NCBI RefSeq assembly: GCF_018324685.1
Contig: NZ_AP023354.1
Location: 3,162,001 to 3,226,000, forward strand
Length of the DNA stretch: 64,000 bases
Direction: 5' to 3'
Origin: Actinocatenispora sera
Lineage (GTDB): Bacteria; Actinomycetota; Actinomycetes; Mycobacteriales; Micromonosporaceae
A program made the translations under genes and the position numbers. Shown here piece after piece: positions 32,553 to 41,480 of this stretch (position 1 is its first letter; every line of letters begins with the position of its first letter). Under the pieces are notes generated by a model, which worked only from the letters and a program-made list of their open reading frames with translations, was not told where the DNA came from and ran no database searches.

Positions 32553-35257
32553 TGGTCGGACGCGACGGCGAGCTGCGCCGGCTGGTGCAGCTCGCCGAAG
32601 CCGGCCGGCCCGCCGTCGCGGTCATCGCCGGGGAACCCGGCATCGGCAAGACCCGGTTGGTGGCCGAGCTGACCCTCGGCCTGCCGACCGACACCAAGGT
32701 CCTCATCGGGCATGCCGAGCCCGGCTCGCTCTCCCGGCCGTACGAGGTGCTGCTCGACGCGATCGACGGGCGCCCCGGCGTGTCCGAGGCGGTGCTGGAC
32801 GAGTTGACCGATCCGCACCGCAGCCCCGTGCAGCGACTGCACTCGGGCCTGTCGCTGCTGGCCGACCAGATCGGCAACGCGCCCGCGGTGATCGTCTTCG
32901 AGGACCTGCACTGGGCCGACTCGGAGAGCGCCGCGCTGTTCGAACGGCTCGCCGATCACGAAGGGCCGCGGCTGCTGATCGGCACGTACCGTCCCGACGA
33001 GGTGTCCGGCCGGCAGCCGATCGGCGCCCTGCTGGCCCGGATGGAGCGCCGGCACACCCTCACCCACCTGCGGCTCGGCCGGCTCACCGAGGCCGACACC
33101 GCCGCGTACGTCGCGTCCGCGCTCGGCAGCCCCGCCCCGTACCGGACCATCGCCGCCCTGCACCACCGCACCGGCGGCAACCCGTTCTTCCTGGAAGAGT
33201 TGCTGCGGTCGGCGCCCGACGACATCGAGTCGCTCGGTGACGCACCGCTGCCGTGGAGCCTCGCCGAGGCGTTGCGCCGGCAGGTCGAGTCGCTCCCCGC
33301 CGACATCCGGCACCTGGTCGAGGCCGCCGCCGTGCTCGGCTACCGGATCCCGTTCGACCTGCTCGCCGCCGTCACCGCGACCGGCGAGGACGAGCTGATC
33401 GCCGCGCTGCGCGAGCTTGTCGGCTCCGGGGTGCTGGTCGAGTCCGGCGAGGACGAGTTCAGCTTCCGGCATGCGCTGGTGCGCGAGTCGATCACCGGCG
33501 CCATGCTCGCCCGGCAGCGCCGCCGGATGCACGAGGCGGCGCTGGAGGTGCTGCTTCGAGACGACGACGCGGACCCCGCGCTGATCGCGCACCATGCCGC
33601 CGCCGCCGGCCGGTACGACGACGTGGTCGCCGCGGCCCGTCGCGGCGCCCCGCTCTACCTGTCGATCGGCTCCGCCTACCAGGCGTTGCAGCTGGCCGAG
33701 GCCGGCCTCGACGAGGTACCCGACGACGTCGAACTGCTGTGCTACGCCGCCCGGGCCGCGTGGCTGGCGAACCTGCTGGACGACGCCGTGCGGTACGCCC
33801 GGTGCTGGCGGGACCGCGCCACCGACGTCAGCGACCGCATCGACGCGCTGCACCTGCTGATCCGGGTGGCGTTCGACGCCGACGAGCCGGCCGAGCTGAG
33901 CACCGCCGCGCATCAGGTCGAGCGGCTGGTGGCCGGCCTCGCCCCCGGCCCGGAGGCGGCCCGCGCGATGACCGCGCTGGCCCAGGGGATGGCGCTGCTC
34001 GGCGACGTCGGCGCCACGGTCGACTGGGCCGACCGGGCGATCGCGCTCGCCGACGAGTTCGACCTGCCCAGGATCCGGCTGGCCGCGCTGGTGGAGAAGG
34101 GCGTGGCGATGACCGAACGGCCCGACAGCGCACCGGCCGGCTGGGCGATCCTGTCCGACCTGGTGGACGAGGCCGAGCGGTGCGACGAGTGGGTGCTGGC
34201 GGCCCGCGCGCTCAACCACATGATCCAGGATCTGCCGCCGTCGTTGCCCTCCGACCACGGCGACCTGCTGGAGCGGATGCGGGTCGACGCCGAGCGTGCC
34301 GGGTTCGAGCAGATGGCGGTGGCCGCGTACTACTCGGGTCGGGCCCGGCTCGCCGTCCGCGAGGGTGACCTGGCCGCGGCGATCGAGGCGCTGGAGGCCG
34401 GCCGACGGCTGAACCGCGGGTACCGGCGGCGCGGTCGGCGCGCCGACTACCACGGTCACTTCCTCACCGGCCTCTACCTGGAGGCGGGCCGGTTGGACGA
34501 CGCCGCGGCGGTGCTCGACGAGCTACGCGCGCAGCCACAGCCGGTCGCCACCGCGATTCCCGGTCTCGCCCTGCACCTGGCCGCGCGGCGGGGCGCCCCG
34601 GAGGTCGGAGCCTGGCTGGACGAGTTCCTGGTGGCGCTGGCGAAACAGTCCTGGCGGGACGGCGAGCAGGCGCACGACCTGATCTCGGCCGCGCTGGCCG
34701 CGGACCTGCCGCTGGCCCGGCTGGACCAGCTGCGGGCCGAACTGATCGGACCGGAGTCCTGGGATCAGCACCGGCGGCTGGTGGATGCGCAGCTCGACGA
34801 GGCGCACCGGCGCTTCGCCGAGGCGCTGCCCGGCTACCAGGCGGTGGCCGACGAGCCGCTGCTGATGCCCGCGGTCGGCGGCACCGCGCATCTCGGCGCA
34901 GCCCGCTGCCTGCTCGCGTTGGGCCGCACCGACGAGGCGTGCCGGCACGCGGAGGCGGCCGGGTCGAAGCTGGCGAGCTGGGGCGGCTGGCGGGTCGCCG
35001 AACTCACCGCGGTACGGGCGGAGCTCGGCCTGGCCGGCCCCGCGGCAGCGGCGGCGGGCGAGCGCGGCGACGGGTTGACCCGTCGCGAGCGCGAGGTGGC
35101 GCGGCTGCTCGCGGCCGGCCTGACCAACGCCGAGCTGGCCGGCATGCTGCACATCTCGCCGAAGACCGCGGCCGTGCACGTGTCGAACATCCTGCGCAAG
35201 CTGGCGGTGTCCTCGCGCACCGAGGTCGCGGCCCGGCTCGGGGGCTCCGGTGACTGA
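32549..35257 (+). CDS. LuxR-family regulator, LAL type with AAA ATPase domain
   Basis: 902 residues. Walker A GEPGIGKT near residue 30, Walker B-like [11 protein letters not shown] near 117, a long TPR-like helical region (about 350-830), and a C-terminal LuxR HTH ([28 protein letters not shown], then VSNILRKL). Large ATP-binding LuxR regulators respond to sugars, antibiotics or unknown signals. Start chosen at ATG 32549, overlapping the upstream stop; a GTG at 32522 is possible. Target genes not evident; autoregulation through the TAGGTA array is possible but unproven. Confidence 0.88.
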   Translation: MMVGRDGELRRLVQLAEAGRPAVAVIAGEPGIGKTRLVAELTLGLPTDTKVLIGHAEPGSLSRPYEVLLDAIDGRPGVSEAVLDELTDPHRSPVQRLHSGLSLLADQIGNAPAVIVFEDLHWADSESAALFERLADHEGPRLLIGTYRPDEVSGRQPIGALLARMERRHTLTHLRLGRLTEADTAAYVASALGSPAPYRTIAALHHRTGGNPFFLEELLRSAPDDIESLGDAPLPWSLAEALRRQVESLPADIRHLVEAAAVLGYRIPFDLLAAVTATGEDELIAALRELVGSGVLVESGEDEFSFRHALVRESITGAMLARQRRRMHEAALEVLLRDDDADPALIAHHAAAAGRYDDVVAAARRGAPLYLSIGSAYQALQLAEAGLDEVPDDVELLCYAARAAWLANLLDDAVRYARCWRDRATDVSDRIDALHLLIRVAFDADEPAELSTAAHQVERLVAGLAPGPEAARAMTALAQGMALLGDVGATVDWADRAIALADEFDLPRIRLAALVEKGVAMTERPDSAPAGWAILSDLVDEAERCDEWVLAARALNHMIQDLPPSLPSDHGDLLERMRVDAERAGFEQMAVAAYYSGRARLAVREGDLAAAIEALEAGRRLNRGYRRRGRRADYHGHFLTGLYLEAGRLDDAAAVLDELRAQPQPVATAIPGLALHLAARRGAPEVGAWLDEFLVALAKQSWRDGEQAHDLISAALAADLPLARLDQLRAELIGPESWDQHRRLVDAQLDEAHRRFAEALPGYQAVADEPLLMPAVGGTAHLGAARCLLALGRTDEACRHAEAAGSKLASWGGWRVAELTAVRAELGLAGPAAAAAGERGDGLTRREREVARLLAAGLTNAELAGMLHISPKTAAVHVSNILRKLAVSSRTEVAARLGGSGD

Positions 35258-35369
35258 CCCGCGCCGTGCCCGCGCCGAGCGCCGCGCCGGCGTTCGTCCG
35301 GCGATGCGGGCAGAGATGCAGGTCACTGTGTACTGTCCGGCGATTGTTCGGCATGCGAAGCTGTGCGGT

Positions 35370-35459
35370 ATGAGTGCCGCGGTGCAGCGCAGGTTGGTGG
35401 TGCGACGTCACGTCGACCACTGCCGCGTGCACAGCGCCATCTGTTGCCCGGTCGCCTGA
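35370..35459 (+). CDS. Cys-Cys leader peptide of the sulfate assimilation operon
   Basis: 29 residues, MSAAVQRRLVVRRHVDHC then RVHSAICCPVA. It matches the actinobacterial leader-peptide type (RRHVDLxRVxSAxC) that precedes sulfur genes; in mycobacteria short ORFs with consecutive Cys codons act as cysteine-responsive attenuators. The tandem Cys codons are the fourth- and fifth-last but one, near the end. An internal GTG could be the true start. Sulfite reductase begins 198 bp downstream. Confidence 0.7.
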   Translation: MSAAVQRRLVVRRHVDHCRVHSAICCPVA

Positions 35460-35471
35460 GCGACCGTGGCT

Positions 35472-35487
35472 GCCGCCGTTCGGCGGC
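35472..35487 (+). promoter_or_regulatory. Hairpin after the leader peptide, candidate attenuator element
   Basis: GCCGCC-GTTC-GGCGGC, 12 bp after the leader stop codon, in the 198-bp stretch before the sulfite reductase gene. Confidence 0.35.
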
Positions 35488-35657
35488 GTCCCGCCGGGTG
35501 CATGAACACCCCGGCCCACCTCACCGCCCGGTCGCCGTACGGCCACTCCTGATTCGATCCGCCGTGCCGTGCCGCCCGGGAGCACACCGACGTCCTCCCT
35601 GCCGCGGGTGATGTGCGGCGGTCCGCCTGCTCGCACTCCGCGCCGGAAAGGACCGAC

Positions 35658-37367
35658 ATGCCGGCCAGCACCTCCACCAGTACCGCCCCCGCCGCGCCGG
35701 GCGCCGCCCACCCGACCCGTACCGCCAGGCCGGCCCGGCCGAAGGGGCAGGGCCAGTGGGCCAACGGGCACCGGGAGCCGCTCAACGGCAACGAACAGCA
35801 GAAGAAGGACGACGACGGGCTGAACGTCCGGGTCCGGATCGAGAACATCTACGCGCACCGCGGCTTCGACTCGATCGACCCCGCCGACAAGCGCGGCCGG
35901 TTCCGCTGGTGGGGGCTCTACACCCAGCGCAGGCCCGGCATCGACGGTGGCCGCACCGCGGTGCTCGAGCCCGAGGAGCTGGAGGACCGGTACTTCATGC
36001 TGCGGGTGCGGGTCGACTCCGGCCAGCTCGACCTGGACCAGCTGCGCACCATCGCGTCGATCTCGACCGAGTTCGGCCGCGACACCGCCGATCTGACCGA
36101 CCGGCAGAACATCCAGTTGCACTGGGTGGAGATCGAGAACGTACCGGAGATCTGGCGCCGGCTGGAGGCCGTCGGGCTGTCCACCACCGAGGCGTGCGGG
36201 GACGTACCGCGGGTCATCCTGGGCAGCCCGGTCGCCGGGGTCGCCGCGGACGAGGTCCTCGACGCCACCCCGGCGATCCGCGAGATCACCGACCGGTACC
36301 TGGGCAGCCAGGAGTTCTCCAACCTGCCCCGCAAGTACAAGACGACGGTGTCCTGGCTTCCCGACACCCCGTACGAGGCGAACGACATCGCGTTCCTCGG
36401 CGTCGAGCACCCCGAGTACGGGCCGGGCTTCGACGTGTGGGTCGGTGGCGGGCTGTCCACCAACCCGATGCTCGCCAAGCGGCTCGGCGTCTGGGTACCG
36501 CTGGCCGATGTGCCGCGCGTCTGGTGGGGCGTGACGAGCATCTTCCGCGACTACGGGTACCGCCGGCTGCGGGCCCGAGCCCGGATGAAGTTCCTGGTGG
36601 CCGACTGGGGCGTGGCGAAGTTCCGCGAGGTGCTGGAGACCGAGTACCTGAAGCGGCCGCTCGCCGACGGACCGGCACCGGAGCGCACCGCACCGATCGA
36701 CCACGTCGGGGTACACCGGCAGGCCGACGGCAACTTCTACGTCGGGGTGTCGCCTTCCGTGGGCCGGGTGTCCGGCACGCTGCTCGGCCAGCTCGCCGAC
36801 GTGGCCGCCGCGCACGGGTCGGGCCGGGTGCGCACCACTCCGTACCAGAAGCTGCTGGTGCTGGACGTGCCGGAGTCCGAAGTGGACTCGCTGGTGGCGG
36901 AGCTGGCCGGCATCGGCCTGTCGGCGACCCCGTCGCACTGGCAGCGCTCCGCGCTGGCCTGCACCGGCATCGAGTTCTGCAAGCTCGCGATCGTGGAGAC
37001 CAAACAGCTGACCGCCGACCTGATCGCGGAGCTGGAGCGGCGGGTACCGGAGCTCGACGTACCGATCACCGTGCACGTCAACGGGTGCCCGAACGCCTGC
37101 GCCCGTACCCAGGTGGCCGACATCGGCCTGAAGGGCCAGCTGGTGCTCGACGCCGAGGGCCGGCAGGTGGGCGGCTTCCAGGTACATCTCGGCGGCGGAC
37201 TCGGCCTGGACGCCGGGTTCGGCCGCAAGCTGCGCGGCCTGAAGGTGACCGCCACCGAGCTGCCCGACTACGTGGAGCGGCTGGCCCGTCGCTACCTGTC
37301 CGACCGCAAGCCGGACGAACGGTTCGCCCAGTGGGTGGTTCGCGCCGACGAGGAGGATCTAGCATGA
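35658..37367 (+). CDS. Ferredoxin-type assimilatory sulfite reductase
   Basis: Six-electron reduction of sulfite to sulfide with siroheme and [4Fe-4S]. 569 residues: two ferredoxin-like domains with substrate loops (EFGRDTADLTDRQNIQLHW near 150) and the cluster ligands in ACTGIEFCK (about 435) and GCPNACARTQ (about 475). The N-terminal ~60 residues are low-complexity. ATG 35658 follows GAAAGGA. The operon context (cysH, chelatase for siroheme) favours sulfite over nitrite reductase, which has the same fold. Confidence 0.9.
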   Translation: MPASTSTSTAPAAPGAAHPTRTARPARPKGQGQWANGHREPLNGNEQQKKDDDGLNVRVRIENIYAHRGFDSIDPADKRGRFRWWGLYTQRRPGIDGGRTAVLEPEELEDRYFMLRVRVDSGQLDLDQLRTIASISTEFGRDTADLTDRQNIQLHWVEIENVPEIWRRLEAVGLSTTEACGDVPRVILGSPVAGVAADEVLDATPAIREITDRYLGSQEFSNLPRKYKTTVSWLPDTPYEANDIAFLGVEHPEYGPGFDVWVGGGLSTNPMLAKRLGVWVPLADVPRVWWGVTSIFRDYGYRRLRARARMKFLVADWGVAKFREVLETEYLKRPLADGPAPERTAPIDHVGVHRQADGNFYVGVSPSVGRVSGTLLGQLADVAAAHGSGRVRTTPYQKLLVLDVPESEVDSLVAELAGIGLSATPSHWQRSALACTGIEFCKLAIVETKQLTADLIAELERRVPELDVPITVHVNGCPNACARTQVADIGLKGQLVLDAEGRQVGGFQVHLGGGLGLDAGFGRKLRGLKVTATELPDYVERLARRYLSDRKPDERFAQWVVRADEEDLA

Positions 37368-37522
37368 GCACCAGTCGAGTAGTGCCCTATCACTGCCCGT
37401 ACTGCGCGGGTGAGGACATCCGTCCACATGGGACCCAGCACGGCGAGTGGGAGTGCCGGGAGTGCGCCCGGGTGTTCGCGGTGCGGTTCGTCGGGCTGCT
37501 GGCCGCCGAGGACGTCCGGTGA
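37364..37522 (+). CDS. Small zinc-ribbon protein of the sulfate assimilation operon
   Basis: 52 residues with CPYC and CREC knuckles (YHCPYCAGEDIRP, WECRECARVFAVRF), a rubredoxin-like zinc ribbon. ATGA overlap with sulfite reductase and GTGA overlap with cysH show that it is translated as part of the operon. Homologous small proteins occupy the same place in streptomycete sulfur operons, with no assigned function. Confidence 0.82.
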   Translation: MSTSRVVPYHCPYCAGEDIRPHGTQHGEWECRECARVFAVRFVGLLAAEDVR

Positions 37523-38217
37523 GCGGCCGGGATCCGGCGGCGCTGCGCGAGGTGGCGCTGCGGGCGGGGCGGGACCTGGAGGGTGCGCCGGCCGAGGAGA
37601 TCGTGGCCTGGGCCGCCGAGGAGTTCGGCGACCGGTTCTGCGTGACGTCCTCGTTCGCCGACGCGGTGCTGGCGCACGTGGTGTCCCGGGTCAAGCCGGG
37701 CGTCGACGTGGTGTTCCTGGACACCGGGCTGCACTTCACCGAGACGCTGGACGTACGGGACCGGGTGGCGCGGGACATGGCGGTCAACGTCCGTTCGATC
37801 CGGCCGTCGCTGACGGTCGGGCGGCAGGACGCCGAGTACGGGCCGCGACTGTTCGAGCGCGACCCCGACTCGTGCTGCGGGCTGCGCAAGGTGGAGCCGC
37901 TCGCCGAGGCGCTGGAGCCGTACGACGCGTGGGCGACCGGGCTGCGCCGCGACGAGTCGCCGACCCGGGCCGACACGAAGGTGGTCGACTACGACGCGAA
38001 CCGCAACATGGTCAAGGTGGCGCCGATCGCGGCCTGGACACAGTCCGATGTGGACGCCTACATCGCCCGGCACCAGGTTCCGGTCAACGACCTGATCCGG
38101 CAGGGGTACGCGTCGGTCGGCTGCTGGCCGTGCACCCGCCGTACCGCGCCGGGGGAGGACCCGCGGGCCGGCCGCTGGCCGCTGTTCGACAAGGTCGAGT
38201 GCGGGATCCACTCGTGA
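37519..38217 (+). CDS. cysH: Phosphoadenylyl/adenylyl-sulfate reductase
   Basis: Reduces APS (or PAPS) to sulfite. 232 residues: VTSSFADAVLAHVV PP-loop region, VFLDTGLHFTETL, and the four [4Fe-4S] Cys in SCCGLRKVEPL (about 121) and GCWPCT (about 201); the catalytic C-terminal ECGIH is present. Two Cys pairs indicate the cluster-containing APS-reductase type. No ATP sulfurylase (cysD/N) follows in this window. Confidence 0.93.
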   Translation: MSGRDPAALREVALRAGRDLEGAPAEEIVAWAAEEFGDRFCVTSSFADAVLAHVVSRVKPGVDVVFLDTGLHFTETLDVRDRVARDMAVNVRSIRPSLTVGRQDAEYGPRLFERDPDSCCGLRKVEPLAEALEPYDAWATGLRRDESPTRADTKVVDYDANRNMVKVAPIAAWTQSDVDAYIARHQVPVNDLIRQGYASVGCWPCTRRTAPGEDPRAGRWPLFDKVECGIHS

Positions 38218-38993
38218 CGCTGCCGTTTCCTGGCGACCGCCGGGGCACCGCGCTGTTGCTGGTGGCGCACGGGAGCCGGGATCCGCGCTCCGGCGCGGCG
38301 ATCGAGGCGTTGGCGGCGCGGGTCGCGGCGGCCCGGCCCGGGATGCGGGTGGCCGCCGCGTCGCTGGAACATCGCGGTCGCCGACCCGTACCGGTCGCGC
38401 GGGAGCTGGCCGCCGCCGGTGTCACCGGCATCGTGGCGGTACCGCTGCTGCTGACCGACGCGTACCACTCGACGGTCGACGTGCCCGCGGTCACCGCCGA
38501 GATCCGCGCCACGCTGCCGCGGCTGCCGGTCGCCCGTACCGGTGTGCTCGGCCCGGACGAGTTGCTGTCGGCCGCGCTGGCCGTCCGGCTCGCCGAGCTC
38601 GGGATGTCCGGTGTGGACGGACTGGTCCTGGCCGCGGCCGGTACCAGTGATCGGGCGGCGCGGCAGGGCATCGCCGAGGTCGCGGCGGGATTCGCGGCAC
38701 GCCGCGGTGTCCCCGGTACGGTCGCGTTCGCGGCCGGGGCCGGCCCGGACGTTCCGACGGCGGTGGCCCGGCTGCGGTCGACCGGCGCGCGCCGGATCGC
38801 GGTGCTGTCGTACTTCCTTGCCCCGGGCCGGTTGCACGACCGCATCGTGGCCGGTGCGCGGGGTTGCGGCGTGCCGGTGAGCGCGCCGTTCGCGGACACC
38901 GGGCCGGTCGCCGAGCTCGTCCTGCGCCGGGCCGACCGGGCCTGGGATTCCGTTGCCCGGCAGCAGCCTGCGCTGTCGGTGCCGGTCTACTGA
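38214..38993 (+). CDS. Sirohydrochlorin chelatase (CbiX/SirB type)
   Basis: Inserts iron (or cobalt) into sirohydrochlorin to supply siroheme for the sulfite reductase of the same operon. 259 residues, two chelatase half-domains: LLLVAHGSRDPRS (metal His near residue 20), VAVPLLLTDAYHSTVDVP (about 76), and ATRIAVLSYFLAPGRLHDR-like segment in the second half. GTG 38214 overlaps the cysH stop (GTGA). Confidence 0.88.
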   Translation: MTLPFPGDRRGTALLLVAHGSRDPRSGAAIEALAARVAAARPGMRVAAASLEHRGRRPVPVARELAAAGVTGIVAVPLLLTDAYHSTVDVPAVTAEIRATLPRLPVARTGVLGPDELLSAALAVRLAELGMSGVDGLVLAAAGTSDRAARQGIAEVAAGFAARRGVPGTVAFAAGAGPDVPTAVARLRSTGARRIAVLSYFLAPGRLHDRIVAGARGCGVPVSAPFADTGPVAELVLRRADRAWDSVARQQPALSVPVY

Positions 38994-39204
38994 CCGACCG
39001 TGTCATCCTCCATTGTGGACGGGGACCGACCCGGAGCCGGCGACGCCGCGCATGCGGTGCCGGGCTGGGCATCGCATCCCCGGCCGAGGCGGGTGGGTGG
39101 CTCCGGCGGCGGGTGATCGACGCCCGCCGTGCCGGCACGTCTGGTACGCAAGGCTAACGACCGGCGCCGCGATCCGTGACGCACCAAGGCGATGCGGACA
39201 GCAC

Positions 39205-39235
39205 GATGCCCCGGACCTGATCGGTCCGGGGCATC
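39205..39235. terminator. Bidirectional terminator, sulfate operon / whiB1
   Basis: Perfect 13-bp stem GATGCCCCGGACC (39205-39217) / GGTCCGGGGCATC (39223-39235), loop TGATC, placed just beyond the whiB1 stop. Confidence 0.85.
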
Positions 39236-39258
39236 GGCGCGCTTTGCGTCTTCGGGTG

Positions 39259-39513
39259 TCAGGCGGTCCGAGCCTGCACGTGCAGACTGCGACGGCGCTT
39301 CAGCGAGCGTCGCTCGTCTTCGCTCATTCCGCCCCACACACCAGCATCCTGGCCGGACTCCAGAGCCCACTGCAGGCAGGCTTCGGAGACCGGGCAACGC
39401 CGGCAGACCGCCTTGGCCTGCTCAACCTGCAGCACGGCCGGACCGGAGGTGCCGATCGGGAAGAACAGCTCCGGGTCCTCGTCGCGGCAGACGGCACGAT
39501 GGCGCCAGTCCAT
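39259..39513 (-). CDS. whiB1: WhiB1, essential NO-sensitive iron-sulfur regulator
   Basis: 84 residues, nearly collinear with mycobacterial WhiB1: MDWRHRAVCRDEDPELFFP, cluster Cys at 9, 37, 40 and 46, GVWGGMSEDERRSLKRRRS. In mycobacteria WhiB1 binds the primary sigma factor and its cluster reacts with NO. The upstream 300 bp contain a CRP-type site. ATG 39513 follows GAGGAG at 10 nt. Confidence 0.95.
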   Translation of the reverse strand: MDWRHRAVCRDEDPELFFPIGTSGPAVLQVEQAKAVCRRCPVSEACLQWALESGQDAGVWGGMSEDERRSLKRRRSLHVQARTA

Positions 39514-39821
39514 GAGGGCAACACTCCTCGGGTCGTGTAGTTGCTACCGGTGGCTTTGTGGTTTGTCTCGCGTGCCGCCCCAGGCACGCGCCGACAGGCG
39601 TGTCACTCGCTTGTGAATACTTTCACGAACTCACGCGATGTCAAGGGGAAACCGGAAGAAAGTCGAACGCGGTGAGTAACGTCACCGCACATATGTTCTG
39701 ACTTGTCCGGATTTACCGCCCTGATTTGGCGACTCCGTGAAACGCACCCGCGGTGCAAGCAACCGCTCTGTTCGTAGCCCCTGGTGTTCGTGCCCAAGGC
39801 ACGCACACCCACGTCTCACCG
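39514..39821. other. whiB1 promoter region
   Basis: 308 bp of lower-than-average GC (ACTTTCACGAACTCACG, AAAGTCGAACG, ACATATGTTCTGACTTGTCC) between whiB1 and the lipid kinase 3' end. No ORF. It carries the CRP-like site at 39612. Confidence 0.5.
39612..39627. promoter_or_regulatory. CRP-type site upstream of whiB1
   Basis: TGTGA-ATACTT-TCACG matches TGTGA-N6-TCACA at nine of ten positions, about 100-115 bp before the whiB1 start. In M. tuberculosis whiB1 is regulated by the CRP homologue Rv3676. Confidence 0.6.
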
Positions 39822-40745
39822 TCAGCAGACTACGCGCAAAGCCTCCGGTGCGGAGCGAAACGTGATTTCGTCGCGCTCGTCAAGGTAATCACCATCGACC
39901 TGAAACGCCAGGGGTGTCAGGCAACTCAGCGTGAATTCGGAGATATCGTGCAGGGAGACCACCCGTTTGCCCCGTGGCCTGGCCCGCAACGACAGCGTCT
40001 GCTGCACCACCCGTAACGATGCGGCCAGCGGAAGACCACGCAGCGCAAGCACGTCCAGCCCGGTGTCGAAGCCGGCGTCCGGGTTCGGATTCACCGGGTG
40101 CGTACCGAAATACGTCCACGGTGCGGTGTTCTGCACGATCGCGAGCGACAGGTGCCGCTGCGGCTCCGCATCCGGCCGAGACAGCGTGATCGGTGCGGTG
40201 CGCCGATCGGTGCCGGTGAGGTACTGCAACAACGCGGAGCGTACGTACAGCCCCTTGGTCGCGGTGTGCCCGCGGGTGCGGGCCTGCTCCACCCGCTGGA
40301 TCGTCGCGGCGTCCAACCCCAGCCCCGCCGAGCAGGTGAACCAGCGGTCGTCGGCCCGCCCGAGCCCGATCGTCCGGGTCCGCTTCTCCCGCAGCGCCTC
40401 CAGGATCACGCCGGTGCCCTCGGCCCAGTCGGCCGGTAGTCCCAGTGCGCGGGCGAACACGTTCGTCGATCCGCCCGGTACCACCGCGAGCGCCGGCACC
40501 TGCGGCCCCGGCCCGTCGGTCAACATGCCGTTGACGACCTCGCTGACCGTCCCGTCGCCGCCGAGCGTCACGATCACCTCGACGTCGCCGCGGGCCGCCT
40601 GCCGGGCCAGCTGGGCCGCGTGGCCTCGGCCCTCGGTGTAGCCGACCTCCAGGTCGACCTCGCTGCGCAGCGCCCGGGTCAGCACGTCACGGCTGCGCTC
40701 GGTGGTGGTGGTGGCGTTCGGGTTCACCACCAGCAGTGCGCGCAT
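39822..40745 (-). CDS. Diacylglycerol/lipid kinase family protein
   Basis: 307 residues, DAGK catalytic fold. Nucleotide-binding GGDGTVSEVVNGM near residue 62, GGSTNVFARALGLP near 92, GLGLDAATIQRVE near 140. Phosphorylates diacylglycerol, ceramide or a similar lipid; the actinobacterial substrate is not certain. TAGATT lies 7 nt before ATG 40745 (leaderless). Divergent from the small membrane protein. Confidence 0.87.
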   Translation of the reverse strand: MRALLVVNPNATTTTERSRDVLTRALRSEVDLEVGYTEGRGHAAQLARQAARGDVEVIVTLGGDGTVSEVVNGMLTDGPGPQVPALAVVPGGSTNVFARALGLPADWAEGTGVILEALREKRTRTIGLGRADDRWFTCSAGLGLDAATIQRVEQARTRGHTATKGLYVRSALLQYLTGTDRRTAPITLSRPDAEPQRHLSLAIVQNTAPWTYFGTHPVNPNPDAGFDTGLDVLALRGLPLAASLRVVQQTLSLRARPRGKRVVSLHDISEFTLSCLTPLAFQVDGDYLDERDEITFRSAPEALRVVC

Positions 40746-40871
40746 GACCAGCAATCTACCCAACCGCACGACCGCTCCGGTCGGCGCGCACCGCGGTTGG
40801 ACACCGTACGAGGTCGGGGCGCGCGGCCTGCCGGGCACCGCCGCGCCGCGACCCGTCAGTACCCTGTGGGC

Positions 40872-41264
40872 GTGTCCGAACCGGAGCGCCGGGTGCTGCC
40901 GGCCACCCTCAAGATCGCCGTCGGGCTGCTCTGCGCGGAGGGCGTCGCGCTGTTCGCGCTGGGTATCTGGCTCGTTGTCGCGTCGTTCACCGGTCAGCCC
41001 ACCGACCGTGCCGCGAGCATCACCGAGGCGGTCGTCACCGTGGTACTCGGGCTGCTCCTCGGCGTCCTCGGCTTCCTGCTGGTCCGCCGGCACGCCTGGG
41101 CCCGCGGCCCGGTCATCGTGCTGCAGCTGATGCTGCTCGCCATCGGCTACTTCATGATCAGCGCCGGCGTGGTGTGGGCCGGGATCCTCGTCATCGCGCT
41201 CGGCCTGGTGGTGGCCGGCCTGCTGATCGCCCCTGCCAGCCGCGAGAGTCTCGGCATCCACTGA
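40872..41264 (+). CDS. Small hypothetical membrane protein, four helices
   Basis: 130 residues with four transmembrane helices (about 11-36, 49-70, 77-97, 99-119) and short loops. Function unknown. GTG 40872 stands 6 nt after TACCCT, with no ribosome binding site. Confidence 0.65.
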   Translation: MSEPERRVLPATLKIAVGLLCAEGVALFALGIWLVVASFTGQPTDRAASITEAVVTVVLGLLLGVLGFLLVRRHAWARGPVIVLQLMLLAIGYFMISAGVVWAGILVIALGLVVAGLLIAPASRESLGIH

Positions 41265-41480
41265 CCCCGGGCCGGTGCCGGCGGTGACGGCCGGGTCTGC
41301 GGGGCGCCGATCGGGGCGTCCACCAGGCATTGCGGCCGCGACACCCGACGCCGGAGCGCCCCGGTCGGGGGACTATTCTGCGCGAGGGTGTGGCTCGGAC
41401 CGTGCCGGTGACTGCCGAACTGTCCGGGCCGCGCGTGCGCCGGCGCCCCCGTCGGCGCGGACAGCAACAGGAGGGCTTTC

